Below are positions 1 to 12,691 of a stretch of DNA of 64,000 nucleotides, one piece after another. The stretch covers positions 930,001 to 994,000 of the forward strand of contig JAJTUQ010000002.1 in NCBI GenBank assembly GCA_021399445.1. The letters are read 5' to 3'. This DNA is from Xylogone sp. PMI_703. Taxonomy: Eukaryota > Ascomycota > Leotiomycetes. Each line of letters begins with the position of its first letter. The stretch's first letter is position 1. Under the pieces are notes generated by a model. That model made no database searches. It was not told the origin of the DNA and saw nothing but the letters and a program-made list of their open reading frames with translations. The translations under genes and the position numbers were made by a program.

Positions 1-3000
1 TCTTTGATGATGAATCGGACGATGAAGAAGGTGGAGATATGGTTAATGAGGTTCGCGATGAGTCGTCAGAAGATGAAGGTGAAGACGGTGTCGATAACCT
101 TGAAGACGAGATGATTGCGACGGCTGGGGGAGCTGGGGAAGATAGAGATGAAGGTCAACAAGAAGTACCGGAGGAAGAAGAATTGATCATAAATGCTATG
201 CCAGGTCGCAAATCCGGGACTGACGATAAGAAAAACTTTATTCCAGCCCGAGAGATAGATGCATACTGGCTACAAAGACAGATTGGTTTGATCTATTCAG
301 ATCCACACACCCAACAAGTAAAGACCCAGCAGGCTCTGCAGATATTATCCGGAAGCTCGGATGAGGAGGGTGGGGAAGAGAAACCGCTGAGAGAAATTGA
401 GAATGAATTGATGGAACTGTTCGATTACGAGCATCACGAATTAGTCCAGAAGCTTGTCTCTAATAGAGACAAGGTCGTCTGGCTCACACGGCTGGCTCGT
501 GCTGAAGATCCTGAAGCTCGAGGCGCGATAGAACGTGAAATAGCATCCGAAGGGTTACGATGGATCCTTGATGAGTTGGCCGGTGGTCTGCAAACTGGGC
601 CGGATTCAAAGAAGCGAAAGCTCGAAATTAAGATGGATATTGATGCCCCAGTTTCCTTTGCTCATGGTACTGTCAAGGCCGAGGCAAACCAAGATGGTGG
701 TCTCGTTGGTGGGTTGCAACCACGAAAGCTGATCAATCTTGAAAACCTTGTTTTTGACCAAGGTAACCATCTCATGACCAATCCTAAAGTGAAATTACCG
801 GAAGGTTCCACGAAGCGGACATTTAAAGGATACGAAGAGATCCATGTTCCTGCGCCAAAGAAGAGAAATGAACCTGGCGATAGAGACATTCCTATCACAG
901 AGATGCCAGAGTGGGCGCGGGTACCCTTCAGCTCTGCAACCAAACTCAATAAAATTCAGTCAAAATGCTTTCCTCAAGCATTCAATGACGACGGAAATAT
1001 GTTGATTTGTGCGCCCACTGGCAGTGGAAAGACAAATGTCGGAATGCTGACGATACTTCGTGAGATTGGCAAAAACCGTAACCCTGAAACGGGAGAGATT
1101 AATTTGGACGCCTTCAAAATTGTTTATATTGCACCCTTAAAGGCTCTAGTGCAAGAGCAAGTTGGAAATTTTGGTTCTAGACTAAAGCCTTACGGAATAC
1201 AAGTCTCTGAATTGACTGGCGATCGCCAACTCACCAAACAGCAAATTGCGGACACTCAAATTATCGTAACGACACCTGAAAAATGGGATGTGATCACAAG
1301 AAAGGCTACGGATCTGAGCTATACCAACCTAGTGCGTCTCATAATCATTGATGAAATTCATCTTCTCCATGATGATAGAGGACCAGTCTTGGAAAGCATA
1401 GTCAGTCGAACCATAAGGAAGATGGAACAAACTGGCGACCCTGTTCGGCTTATCGGATTGTCTGCAACGTTGCCCAATTATCGCGACGTAGCAAGTTTCT
1501 TACGTGTTGACCCTCTTAAAGGCATGTTTCACTTCGATGGATCATATCGCCCTTGTCCCTTACGACAAGAGTTCATTGGGATTACTGAAAAGAAAGCGAT
1601 CAAACAACTAAAGACGATGAATGATGTCACCTACACTAAGGTGCTCGAGCATGTTGGTACTAATCGTAACCAGATGATCATTTTCGTCCACTCACGGAAG
1701 GAAACATTCAAAACGGCTAGATATATTCGGGATAAAGCGCTTGAAATGGAAACCATAGGACAGATTTTAAGAAGTGATGCTGGGAGTCGAGAAGCTCTTA
1801 GTACCGAAGCGGAGGCTGTTAATGATCGAGAATTAAAGGATTTACTTCCATACGGCTTTGGTATCCACCATGCGGGTATGAGCAGGCCAGATCGTACCTC
1901 GGTAGAGGATCTTTTCAATGACGGTCTTATCCAGGTGCTTGTAAGTACTGCAACCTTGGCATGGGGTGTTAATCTTCCAGCCCATACTGTTATCATAAAA
2001 GGAACTCAGGTTTATTCCCCCGAGAAAGGAAGCTGGGTAGAGCTAAGTCCCCAGGATGTTCTTCAGATGCTTGGTCGAGCCGGCCGTCCCCAATACGACA
2101 CGTATGGAGAGGGTATAATCATAACAACTCAGTCAGAAATGCAATATTATCTCTCGCTACTTAACCAGCAATTGCCAATTGAAAGCCAGTTTGTTAGTCG
2201 CCTAGCAGACAATCTTAATGCTGAAATAGTCCTGGGAAATGTTCGGGGCAGGGACGAAGGTGTTGAGTGGCTTGGATACACATATCTTTTCGTTCGCATG
2301 TTACGATCTCCTGGTTTGTATAGCGTCGGAGCAGACTACGAAGATGATACCGCACTAGAACAAAAACGTGTCGATCTCATACATTCTGCTGCAGTGGTAC
2401 TGGAGAAGTCTGGCCTGGTGAAATATGACAAAAAAACAGGCCGACTACAGCCAACGGAACTCGGGCGCATTGCATCTCATTATTACATTACGCACAGTTC
2501 GATGCTAACATACAATCACCATATCCAGCCGTCGATTACCCCCATCGAGCTTTTCCGGGTTTTTGCGCTCAGTGATGAGTTCAAGTATATTCCTGTCCGC
2601 CAAGATGAAAAGCTTGAACTTGCTAAGTTACTAGGAAGAGTGCCTATTCCTGTAAAAGAAAGCATCGAAGAACCCCATGCCAAAATCAACGTGCTTCTCC
2701 AAGCGTATATCTCACGATTAAAGTTAGAAGGTCTAGCTCTAATGGCTGATCTAGTCTATGTCACTCAATCGGCTGGCCGTATACTCCGCGCTATATTTGA
2801 GATTACGATTAAAAAGGGATGGTCATCTGTAGCAAAGACTGCGTTGGAACTCTGTAAGATGGCTGAAAAGCGGATGTGGCCTACCATGACGCCTCTACGG
2901 CAATTCTCAGGATGCCCAAGGGATGTTGTTCAAAAAGCCGAGAGGATCGATGTGCCATGGTCTAATTATTTTGACCTGGATCCCCCTCGTATGGGCGAGC

Positions 3001-6000
3001 TCCTTGGCTTGCCGAAGGCTGGTAGAACCGTATGCAGTCTGGTCTCAAAGTTCCCTAGAGTTGAGGTTCAGGCACAAGTTCAACCTATGACAAGGTCTAT
3101 GCTTAGAGTTGAGCTAACTATAACACCAAAGTTCGAATGGGATGATGAAATACATGGACTGGCGGAGACATTCTGGATAATCGCCGAAGATTGTGATGGA
3201 GAAGATATTTTATTCCATGATCAATTCATTCTTCGCAAGGAATATGCAGAATCAGAAATGAACGAACATATCGTTGATTTTACAGTACCGATAACAGAAC
3301 CCATGCCTCCGAATTACTTTGTTTCAGTAATTTCAGACCGATGGATGCATTCGGAGACAAAACTTGCTGTATCATTTCAAAAGCTCATTCTTCCGGAGAA
3401 GTTTCCGCCTCACACTCCACTTCTAGACATGCAACCAACTCCTGTTGCTGCCCTCAAAGCCCAGGATTTCGTCGCTTTATATTCTGATTGGGACCATTTC
3501 AACAAAATCCAGACGCAAACGTTCAACTCTATTTATTCTACAGACGACAATGTATTTATTGGAGCGCCAACTGGAAGTGGAAAGACTGTATGTGCAGAGT
3601 TAGCCTTGCTACGCCATTGGTCGAAAGCTGAAGTCGGCCGGGCAGTCTATATTGCTCCTTTTCAAGAGCTTGTAGACTTAAGATGCGAAGAATGGAAAAG
3701 GAAATTTTCGGGTCTTCGAGGAGGCAAAGAAGTCGTGAAGTTGACGGGTGAAACCACGGCCGATTTGAAGTTACTGGAGAGGGGTGATCTTATATTAGCT
3801 ACACCATCCCAGTGGGATGTACTCTCACGCCAGTGGCAACGCCGAAAGAACATTCAGACCATCCAATTATTTATCGCAGATGAGCTGCATATGCTTGGGG
3901 GACAGAGTGGTTATGTATATGAGATAATTGTATCTCGTATGCATTTCATTCGTTCTCAGACTCAACAACATCTCCGTATCATTGGTCTGAGTGTGTCTCT
4001 TTCCAACGCGCGAGATATTGGGGAATGGATCGATGCAAAGAAACACAACATCTACAATTTTAGTCCTCATAGCCGACCCGTGCCTCTCGAGCTTCATCTT
4101 CAATCATTCACGATACCTCATTTCCCCTCACTCATGTTGGCGATGGCGAAACCAACATATCATGCCATACTCCAGATGTCTCCAGACAAGCCGGCTCTCG
4201 TATTTGTCCCAAGTAGAAAGCAAAGCAGAGCTACTACCAGAGATTTACTGACCGCATGCCTTGCAAACGACGATGAGGATCGTTTCCTACACGTTGACGT
4301 AGAGCAGATTAAGCCATTGCTGGAGCGGGTAAACGAGGAGGCTCTCGCAGAGGCTATCTCTCATGGCATTGGATACTATCACGAAGCCCTCAGCGCTAGT
4401 GATAAACGCATTGTCAAACATCTCTATGACAATGGAGCCATTCAAGTTTTGGTTGCTTCACGTGACGTATGTTGGGAATTAGATTGCAAAGCCCATCTAG
4501 TCATTGTGATGGGCACACAGTTTTATGAGGGCAGAGAGCATCGTTACATTGATTACCCACTCAGCGAAGTGCTACAGATGTTCGGCAAAGCTACTCGTCC
4601 AATGGAAGACAATATCAGCAAAGGTGTGCTGATGGTTCCAGCCGTCAAGCGGGATTATTACAAGAAATTTTTAAATGAAGCGCTGCCAATAGAAAGCCAC
4701 CTCCAAGTCTATCTCCATGATGCGTTTGTCTCGGAAATCAGTACGAAGATGATTGAATCCGCAGATGACGCCATCAACTGGATTACCTTCACCTACTTTT
4801 ATCGAAGGCTTCTCGCAAACCCAAGCTACTACAGCTTAACAGATACTTCGCATGAGGGGCTAAGCGCCCACTTGTCTGAACTTGTCGAAACAACATTGAA
4901 GGATCTAGCTGAGTTCAAGATCATTGATCTTGATGAAGAAGATGATTCCGTAACTCCTCTCAACGCAGCTATGATTGCAGCATACTATAACATTTCATAT
5001 GTTACAATCCAGACGTTTCTGCTATCATTAAGTGCTCGAACTAAGTTGAAGGGCATTCTGGAAATTGTGACATCAGCAACTGAATTTGAGTCGATACAAA
5101 TCAGAAGACATGAGGATAGCTTGCTCCGAAGAATCTACGATAGGGTTCCAGTCAAGATGACTGAGCCAAGCTTTGATTCACCTCATTTTAAGGCATTTGT
5201 GCTTCTTCAGGCGCATTTTTCAAGAATGCAGTTACCAATTGATCTGGCCAAAGACCAGGAGATCATACTAGCCAAGGTACTTGGCCTCCTCAGTGCCACC
5301 GTTGATGTTCTCTCATCAGATGGGCACCTAAATGCGATGAACGCGATGGAAATGTCACAAATGGTTGTACAGGCGATGTGGGATCGAGATAGTCCTTTGT
5401 TGCAGATCCCACATTTCACACCAGATATTGTTAAAGCCGCGAATGAATTTGGGTATGTATTTTCCCTCGCGTTATTCTTTGAGTGCAAACGTTAATTACC
5501 AAATAGTGTTAAGGACATTTTCGAGTTTATGGAGGCTATGGATCCCTCAGAAAATCCAAACTACGAGGCACTTATCAAACGCCTGGGGCTATCACAAAAC
5601 CAGTTGGCTCAAGCAGCCAGCTTTATCAACGCCAAATACCCTAATATTGAGCTCGATTTTGAAGTAGAGGATCCGGAAGAGGTAACGGCTGGTGTTCCTG
5701 CGTATATCAAAGTGAAGGTTACTAGGGACGTTGATGATGAAGATGAAAATAGCGACGTGGATACGACGGTACATGCTCCCTTTTATCCTGTGAAAAAGAT
5801 GGAAAATTGGTGGTTAGTGGTTGGTGAAGAAAAGACCAAGACACTGTTGGCGGTCAAACGGATCACTATTGGAAGATCGCTGAACTTGAGATTGGAATAC
5901 ACTGTCCCAACGCCAGGAGATCATGAATTAAAGTTGTTCCTGATGAGTGATAGCTATGTGGGTGTGGATCAGGATCCTAGCTTCACCGTGTCCGTCGCAG

Positions 6001-6041
6001 AGGGTATGGATGAGGATGAGGAGGATGAAGCTGATGAGTAA
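1..6041 (+). CDS. BRR2: Pre-mRNA-splicing helicase Brr2 (5' partial)
   Basis: Brr2 is the U5 snRNP ATPase that unwinds the U4/U6 duplex to activate the spliceosome in the nucleus. The reading frame is already open at base 3 and runs through an acidic stretch, so the true start lies upstream. About 1994 residues are present against roughly 2150 in the family. Two Ski2-like cassettes are visible. The first has Walker A (APTGSGKT) near base 1011 and a DEIH box near 1349. The second has Walker A near 3560 and a degenerate DELH box near 3878, as expected for the inactive C-terminal cassette. Each is followed by a Sec63-type region. One intron, 5453-5506, joins exons ending at 5452 and starting at 5507, and the family sequence continues across the join. 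The Asp/Glu-rich tail ends at 6041. Confidence 0.96.
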
Positions 6042-6778
6042 GATCTAATCACGAAGCTATCCTCCTGCGAAGTATCACCTGTTGTATAATAGTTTCGGAA
6101 TACAGGGCACGATATATATCGCAAAGCATTTTCTGTTTTCCCCAATTTATGCTGGGAATTTGCACACTTCCAATGTTCGTCGATTGCTCTCCTTCTTTAG
6201 CACCTGATCTTGACCACGTCTAGCGTGAACTGGTGTCCGACTTTGCGTGTGGAAGGCGGTGCCAAAGAATAAGTGGCGCAGCTGATGTGAGTGGTTGGAA
6301 TCCAACCATCTCCGCCGCATAGTGAAGTTCTGGGTTGAGTGAATAGAAATTTCAGCGCCACCCACTTTGCTTCCTTCTACTCCATTTTCCTCAGTTATCC
6401 AACTTGACTCTTCCCATGAGCTTGAGGCTAAATCAAGTACAGTATGTTATTAATACTCATATTATCATCCTTCGTCAAAGGTGTACTAGCTTGATAACAA
6501 TAACTAGGGCAACTACTTTGGTTACTGGAGCTACGCACGTGACCTGATCCTCCCATCTCGACCAACGCAGGCTTCAAGACTCAAGCGAGATACAGCATCT
6601 CTATGCGATTTTCTAATCCACCACGTCAAAAGAGCGTTTATCAATACATCGCCCTCAACGTGTTCGCTCGCGAGGCGGAGATTAACCGTATTCATTAAAC
6701 CCCTTCCTGACGCGTCCACCAACATCCGCTCTCATTCTACCTACTACTTTCCGCGTGTCGGTTTCGCGACTGCTCACG
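6042..6778. other. Intergenic, promoter side of the PWWP gene
   Basis: This 737-base gap lies between the BRR2 stop and the start of the PWWP gene. Only short chance ORFs are present. The last 150 bases are pyrimidine-rich, as is common near fungal transcription starts. I see no RNA gene or repeat. Confidence 0.6.
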
Positions 6779-8758
6779 ATGTCAGACAAGACCGATCAAC
6801 AAGTTACAGACCCTACTCCGTCCACAGAACATATGAACACCGAACCCATTAGAGCTGAGGACCACGCGCCAAACGCAAATGGAGATAGCAATGGGGTAGA
6901 GTCCAGTTCTAGCGCGAAAGATGTCGTGGCTGGGGGTGAACAAAACGAAGGTATGAAGTCATATAGCTCGTACAATCATATCTTTTCGTATCCCACTAAT
7001 AACATATCATAAGTAGAAAATAACCAATCGCCAGAAGACCTCGAGCAGAAGCCAGCTTCAGCTGCCGACAATGAAGCCAAAAAGATCGAAGAAGGTAGAG
7101 ATGGATCTGCAGATCAGTCAGGGGATAATGCAACCGTCGAGACACCGGCAGCTAAATCCAAAGCTCGCCGTAAGTCTGGAGTTGCAGAGCATAAGAACAA
7201 GAAATTGAGCAAGAAGGCCTCCAAAGCAAAGCTCACCCACACCGATGCCAAACCTGGCGACTACTTCCTCGCCAGATTGAAGGGCTATCCTCCATGGCCC
7301 GCTATTATCTGCGATGAAGCAATGCTCCCTATGAGCTTACTAAAATCGCGCCCAGTTACTGCAGCACGCGCTGATGGAACATACCGTGATGACTACAAAG
7401 ATGGCGGTGCCAAAGTCAAGGACAGGACTTTCCCAGTCATGTATCTTTTCACTAATGAGTTGTAAGTCGCAACCATTTTTCTTTATTGGAGCATAACTAA
7501 TTATAGAGCTAAAGTGGTTGGATTCCAAATCATGACTTGGTCGACGTTGATCTCGACACAATTGGAGACGTTCCAGCCAGCATGAGAAAGGATCTCTTAG
7601 CGGCGCATAAGCTGGCAGCAGAGAAGCATGATCTGGATTACTTCAAGGAATTATTGAAAAACTTCGAGGAACAACGTCTTGCGGAATTAGAAGCGAAGGA
7701 AGCTGCTAAAGCAGCAAAGAAGTCTAGTAAGGCTAAACGCAAGAGCAAAGCTACGGCAGATGATGAAGGCGACGGTGATGTTGATATGCCAGACATACAA
7801 GCGGAACCCGACTCGGAGGGTGCTGAGGAGGATGGAAAGAAGCCCAAAACCAAGAAGCGCAAGGCCGACGAAGAGGTCAACGTAAGTGTTTTCCCTTTTT
7901 GGGATTCCGATTTATGGATATTAACACAATGCAGACTCCTCAAAAAACCGACTCTGTCAAAAAGCCGAAAACTACAATCAAACTGAACACTCCAAAAACC
8001 ACGAACGGTATTGCAACCCCGAAATCATCAAAAGATACTACCAAACCAACAAAGCCAAAGACCAAAAAATCCACTGCTAAAGCTGAGGAAATTGTCGAGG
8101 TTGTAGCTCCGAAGGAACCGGAACTCACCGCCGAACAGAAGAGTGAAAAGAAGAAGAAGGAAATCCTATTTCTACGACACAAGCTTCAGAGAGGACTGTT
8201 GACCCGAGACCAAGAGCCAAAGGAGGAAGAAATGAAACAGATGTCTGAATTTGTTACCAAACTTGAAGGTTATGCTGACCTTGAGGTCAGCATTATCCGT
8301 GCTACAAAGATCAACAAAGTTCTTAAAGCGATCCTCAAACTAAACCAGATTCCAAAGGAAGAAGAATTCCAGTTCAAAAAGAGATCTCAGACTCTACTTG
8401 ATAAGTGGAATAAGCTTCTGGCTAGTGATCAGGATACACCAGCTACAGTAATGAACGATGATGACAAAGCAAAATCTGAGAATGAGAAATCCACTACTGC
8501 TAATGGAGTCAAAGGCACACCCACATCAGAAGCTGAGGAAAAGATAGAAGATCAGGCTGATGAGAAAACCCAAGAGAAGGATACCTCTTTAACAGATGTT
8601 GGTGAGAAGCCCACAGCAGAAGAATCTGCAGCCAAAGAAAACCCGAAGGTCTGTCTATGATTCCATTCACCTGTGTACTGCCCCGTTCTCCCAACAAGTA
8701 CTGATATGGATAACAGGAACCTGCCCCGGAATCCGCTGCTGTAGAGTCCACTGCATAA
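6779..8758 (+). CDS. PWWP-domain protein with C-terminal IBD/TFIIS-N-like domain
   Basis: This is a probable nuclear chromatin reader; PWWP domains bind methylated histone tails and DNA. Five exons: 6779-6950, 7014-7461, 7515-7881, 7935-8648 and 8717-8758, giving about 580 residues. Exon 2 could instead start at 7017, which would drop one residue. The PWWP core (GDYFLARLKGYPPWPAII) is encoded near 7255-7320 and continues across the 7462-7514 intron into WIPNHDLVDVDL. Long Lys/Ala/Glu-rich linkers follow. A helical block near 8150-8430 (KLQRGLL...LEGYADLEVSIIRATKINKVL) resembles the integrase-binding/TFIIS N-terminal fold of LEDGF and HRP2. The start was set at the ATG at 6779, because the only earlier in-frame start is a GTG. 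The tail is acidic. The domain order is seen directly; function is inferred. Confidence 0.85.
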
Positions 8759-9413
8759 ACCATCACACGTCAATGTACATGTCTTGGGATTGGCATATCC
8801 TACTTCTGCGTTCAGTTATTTTCAGTCTCCGATCCAGCCTTGCCATTAGATTAATGGCCATACGCTATACCTATTTTCTCCTGCTGGCATGTCCCAGTCA
8901 TGGTAATTCAGTGATCACCACCCAGTTGTAGGCCACTCCTACATCTAGTTTTGTGATACTGCTTCGAAACTTTGTACAACATGAAATATCCGGAAATTCT
9001 ATTTAAAAGAAGGAAGCACGTTAATGATTGCACATGTATAAATTTCTCGTTTCTAAAATTGATATCGGTCAGGCTGGGAAAGGAAATCTGCTGGGTGCGA
9101 CAAGGGGCAATTTCTTTGGAAGGACGCTCACTACCAGAGTTGGCAGTTGGAATTCAAGTCTAAATAAAATAATCAAAATTGGACAGTCTGTAAAATCCTA
9201 AAGTCCTGTGCCATGATACACACATCGTTCTAATATAACGCGTGCCCAAAGCGGCTTCGTTGGTACCATTGATATATGTGCCTCAAATATCAGGATCTAT
9301 AATTTACCATTGTATCTCACCGCCTTCCTGATAGAGCCATATCGATACAAAACACCATCTATCTACTTCGGCAGATAAAAAACTATCAAATAATTCCTCC
9401 CAGATTATAAAGA
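8759..9413. other. Intergenic, PWWP gene to RCL1
   Basis: This 655-base AT-rich spacer holds the 3' end of the PWWP gene and the promoter of RCL1. No coding or RNA feature is recognisable. Confidence 0.6.
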
Positions 9414-10762
9414 ATGGCGGCTCCGGCCCCAGAATTTCTCCGATTCACGTCTCATCACTCTCTTACGCATCGTCTGGTTTTATCTACTCTAACAGGGAGG
9501 TCAATTCATATAAAAGGCATTCGTAGTTCTTCCCCGACAGCGCCAGGTCTTGCGCCGCATGAAATTTCCTTCCTTCGACTACTAGAGTCCATTACCAATG
9601 GCTCTTCCTTCCAAATATCATATACAGGTATAATATATTTCCTGTTTCTATCAGGCTTGGTAGATGTACACGATCAGAACTAATTTCTTTCCTTATAGGG
9701 ACCTCTCTAACTTATTCTCCGGGTCTCTTGACGGGCTGCGCCCCTGGCTTGGGCGCATCTGGAGATGTCATAAAGCACAATCTCCCCGCCACCAATACCC
9801 GAGGAATCAGTTACTTTCTTCTCCCTCTATGTATTCTTGCGCCGTTCTCGAAGGCACCGGTCAATGTGCGATTTGAAGGTCCCGGCGTGATCACTAGCGC
9901 ATCAACTACAGGAGATATATCAGTTGACAGTGTGCGAACTGCAATCCTACCTCTATATGAACTTTTCGGAATTTCGACAGAGAAACTTGAATTGAGAGTC
10001 TTGCAGCGTTCTTGCGCCGGACCTGATGGCAAAGGTGGAGGAGGAATCGTGGAATTGCGATTTGGAAGTCAGGTATGCTAAAATCATTCATCCTTCAACT
10101 GCTATTATGATGTGCTGAACGGCTCTTAGGTACGATTACCAAAAACTCTTCATCTCAATCGCAGCCCACAAAGGGTCAGGCGCATCAGAGGAGTAGCATA
10201 TAGCACGGGAGTATCAGCTAGTAATAACCAAAGGATGATATATAGTGCAAGAGGAGTTCTAAACCCTCTAGTGTCAGATATCAATATTGCCTCTCAGTAT
10301 GATGCTGCGCCACTGGTCGCAGGGTTAGATAAGACGAATCCGGCTACGAAGAGGAGGTTAGGCATAGGATTTGGCTTATCCTTAATCACAGAAAGTGCTT
10401 CGCACGGAGTTTTATATAGCGCGGATATCGTCTCTCCCAGCGAAGGCGGCGTGACGCCCGAGGATCTAGGAAAGCAGTGTGCATACCAGCTACTTGAAGT
10501 AATTTCCAGAGGAGGATGTGTTCCACTCCCAGCTGCGCCAACCATTCTCACATTAATGGCTATGGGCAGTGAAGACGTTGGCCGTGTTCGACTAGGAAGG
10601 GATGTTCTTGGGACTGAGGAAATAATTGAGCTAGGAAGGGATCTAAAGAAGTTTGGATGCAGTGCCTGGGGATTGAGAGATACAGACGACGACGATAGCG
10701 GGGATATCATCGTTGCAGTCAAGGGGAGCGGGGTAGGGAATGTCGGTAGGAAAATAGCATAG
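9414..10762 (+). CDS. RCL1: RNA 3'-terminal phosphate cyclase-like protein Rcl1
   Basis: Rcl1 is the nucleolar cyclase-like protein that works with the GTPase Bms1 in early pre-rRNA processing of the 18S branch. Three exons (9414-9627, 9699-10072, 10130-10762) give 406 residues, close to the family length. The N-terminus FLRFTSHHSLTHRLVLSTL, the GTSLTYSPGLLTGC block spanning intron 1, and RMIYSARGVLNPLVSDINI are characteristic. Each join restores the family sequence, with frame phases 1 and 0. A 159-residue ORF on the opposite strand of exon 3 is a mirror of this gene and was left out. Confidence 0.94.
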
Positions 10763-10883
10763 TCAAAAGTCACTTAATGTATAAAATAAGGCGTATGGAT
10801 ACGAATTCAAAAGAGTTTGGTATTGGTGCATGTCTAGTTAGACCCGAATGCTCCCATATTGTTATACACATTAAAGAATGCCA

Positions 10884-12052
10884 TTATATGGACAGTGACT
10901 CCAGTCCACGTTGCACTTGTCGGCCAGCAGCGTTAAGACGTCTATGCCTTGAGGCGGTCTCAATCTCATCCCTGACTCTTTGGAGACCGGAACCTGATGT
11001 CCCCCACTGACTTCGGAGCGTATACAAGATGTGGAAGTCCCCTATAACGGAAGTTCCGGAGTAAAACAAATCAAGAGGGTTCTCGTCATCGTCATTATCT
11101 TGTTCATCCAGAAGTTGTCCACGCTCTTCATCTGCGCCTTCGCTACCATGGGATGGCGATCCGGGCGATCTCGACAAGTTCCGCATTTCTACATCCCCGC
11201 TATTGGTTACAGCAGCATCACGCAGAACTCCCCGTTCTTCGGAATCGTGGTCCTGATTCGATGCTAGACCCGCTCTTGCCAAAGCCGCTAAACCAGCGGT
11301 TGCTGACGCTGTAGGCACTATCACCGTATTGAGTCTCTGTCTCTCTACATGGACAGCGAGCATGAAACATTGGAGCGCCATGATCAACAGATCCATCATA
11401 ACCAAGTACGCTTTAGATGTCGGGCCCCTTTGTCCGATAAGATCAATAATAATCCCACCGTGCAGATACCCCCTCATAGCTTCGCCCGCTTCCGGTCTGC
11501 GCGTGATAAGGTGAAGTAGAATGCAGATTGCATTTGAGCCTAGCAGAGCCTCGAGGAACGAGGCTTTTCCAGGTATCTTGGTGATATATTGAGGCTTGGG
11601 AGTCAAGAATAAGAACTGGCAAATCGAACGGAGGAAGAGCCTGAAAAATGAACAGCTTAAATGGCATGTCAGTTATTGGTTCAGACCCCTCACTTGGTTT
11701 TGGCATAGGAAGGGAATATTTACTCAAGGTAGTATACAGTACACAGCTCCGCATAGATCAATATATCAAGGTTCCACATTAACGAGGTAATGAACTCATA
11801 TCTCTTCTTTGCATGTGCTATTGCACGTTGCTGCGCGCGCGTTGGTGTTGATACAGTTATGCTAACGCTCTCTTCTTGTTGCGATACCTCTATACCTAGG
11901 GATTGGTTTGAAGTGGTCGGGACGCTCGAATTCGCTGCGTCGTGCTGGGGATTAGGCAGGTCCGGCGCTGCTGCTGGCGTTGGCGTAGAGTCATTGTTCA
12001 TAGTTTTATAGAAGTCATTGGTGGTTCGTGCAATGCAGAGACTGGGGTTCAC
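10884..12052 (-). CDS. DUF1746 membrane protein
   Basis: This is a conserved fungal protein of unknown function. Exon 1 is 12052-11724 and exon 2 is 11640-10884, with the 83-base intron 11641-11723 joined in phase 2. Across the join the protein reads RYEFITSLMWNLDILIYAEL, then VYYLELFLRSICQFLFL, then TPKPQYI, which is the DUF1746 signature. Total length is 361 residues from this ATG. A second in-frame ATG at 12001 gives 344 residues and fits the low-complexity N-terminus equally well. Hydrophobic helices lie in the first 200 residues; the C-terminal half is acidic and polar. It converges with RCL1, with 121 bases between the stops. I do not know its biochemical role. Confidence 0.82.
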
Positions 12053-12691
12053 ATAGTTCAGTTCGAAAAGTCCCTAGGCGACAAACTGAGCAGTGATATC
12101 TCGAACGTGACCCTTTTACGACTTGGCTGAAGCTTAAGGATTCGGAACTCATGTAGTAAATTTACCCACTTTGAGAATACTTAGTAATCAGAGTTATGTC
12201 ATGTGACTTCTCAGTAACATCTCAAAATGATGGTTCAAGAAGATCAGATTTCCGAATCCATATTTGTACGAATTTGCATTGGTCTAGTAGCGCTCAGGAG
12301 GAAGGAGTAACTATTATTATGTATGACCTTCTCTTGATACCAGCTTGCTTACAAAAGTGACCAACGAAATTGAGTGACAGAAACTAACAGTATTGCAGAC
12401 AGTTTACTTCAATCCAATACCTACTGAACCGATGAAATGCAGCTTATAATTACATGTAAATAGATCAACCACAATGATAGTACTGCACAATGGCCTCGGC
12501 ATACTGTGTTCTTTTCCTCACGCCACTATTCTCATTCTCCGAACAAGATTGTCCCCTAACCCCAACCGTCGTTTCATACTGAGTGCTTGAATATTCGAAT
12601 AGCATCTTGTTCGTTGGTTTTATTGCCTAGAATTTTAAGTGTTCGTGCTATCACAGACATCGGGTTCATTTCTCGGCCTTGACCATTTTCG
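12053..12691. other. Intergenic
   Basis: This 639-base AT-rich stretch lies upstream of the DUF1746 gene and downstream of the DUF2417 gene. I see no gene or structured repeat in it. Confidence 0.55.

Noticed and set aside
5440..5530. Possible frameshift in BRR2 before FEFMEAM
   Set aside because: A careful recount showed that the 54-base intron 5453-5506 restores the frame exactly; the apparent shift was a counting slip.
10294..10773. 159-codon ORF antisense to RCL1
   Set aside because: It is a mirror of a well-conserved exon with no independent support.
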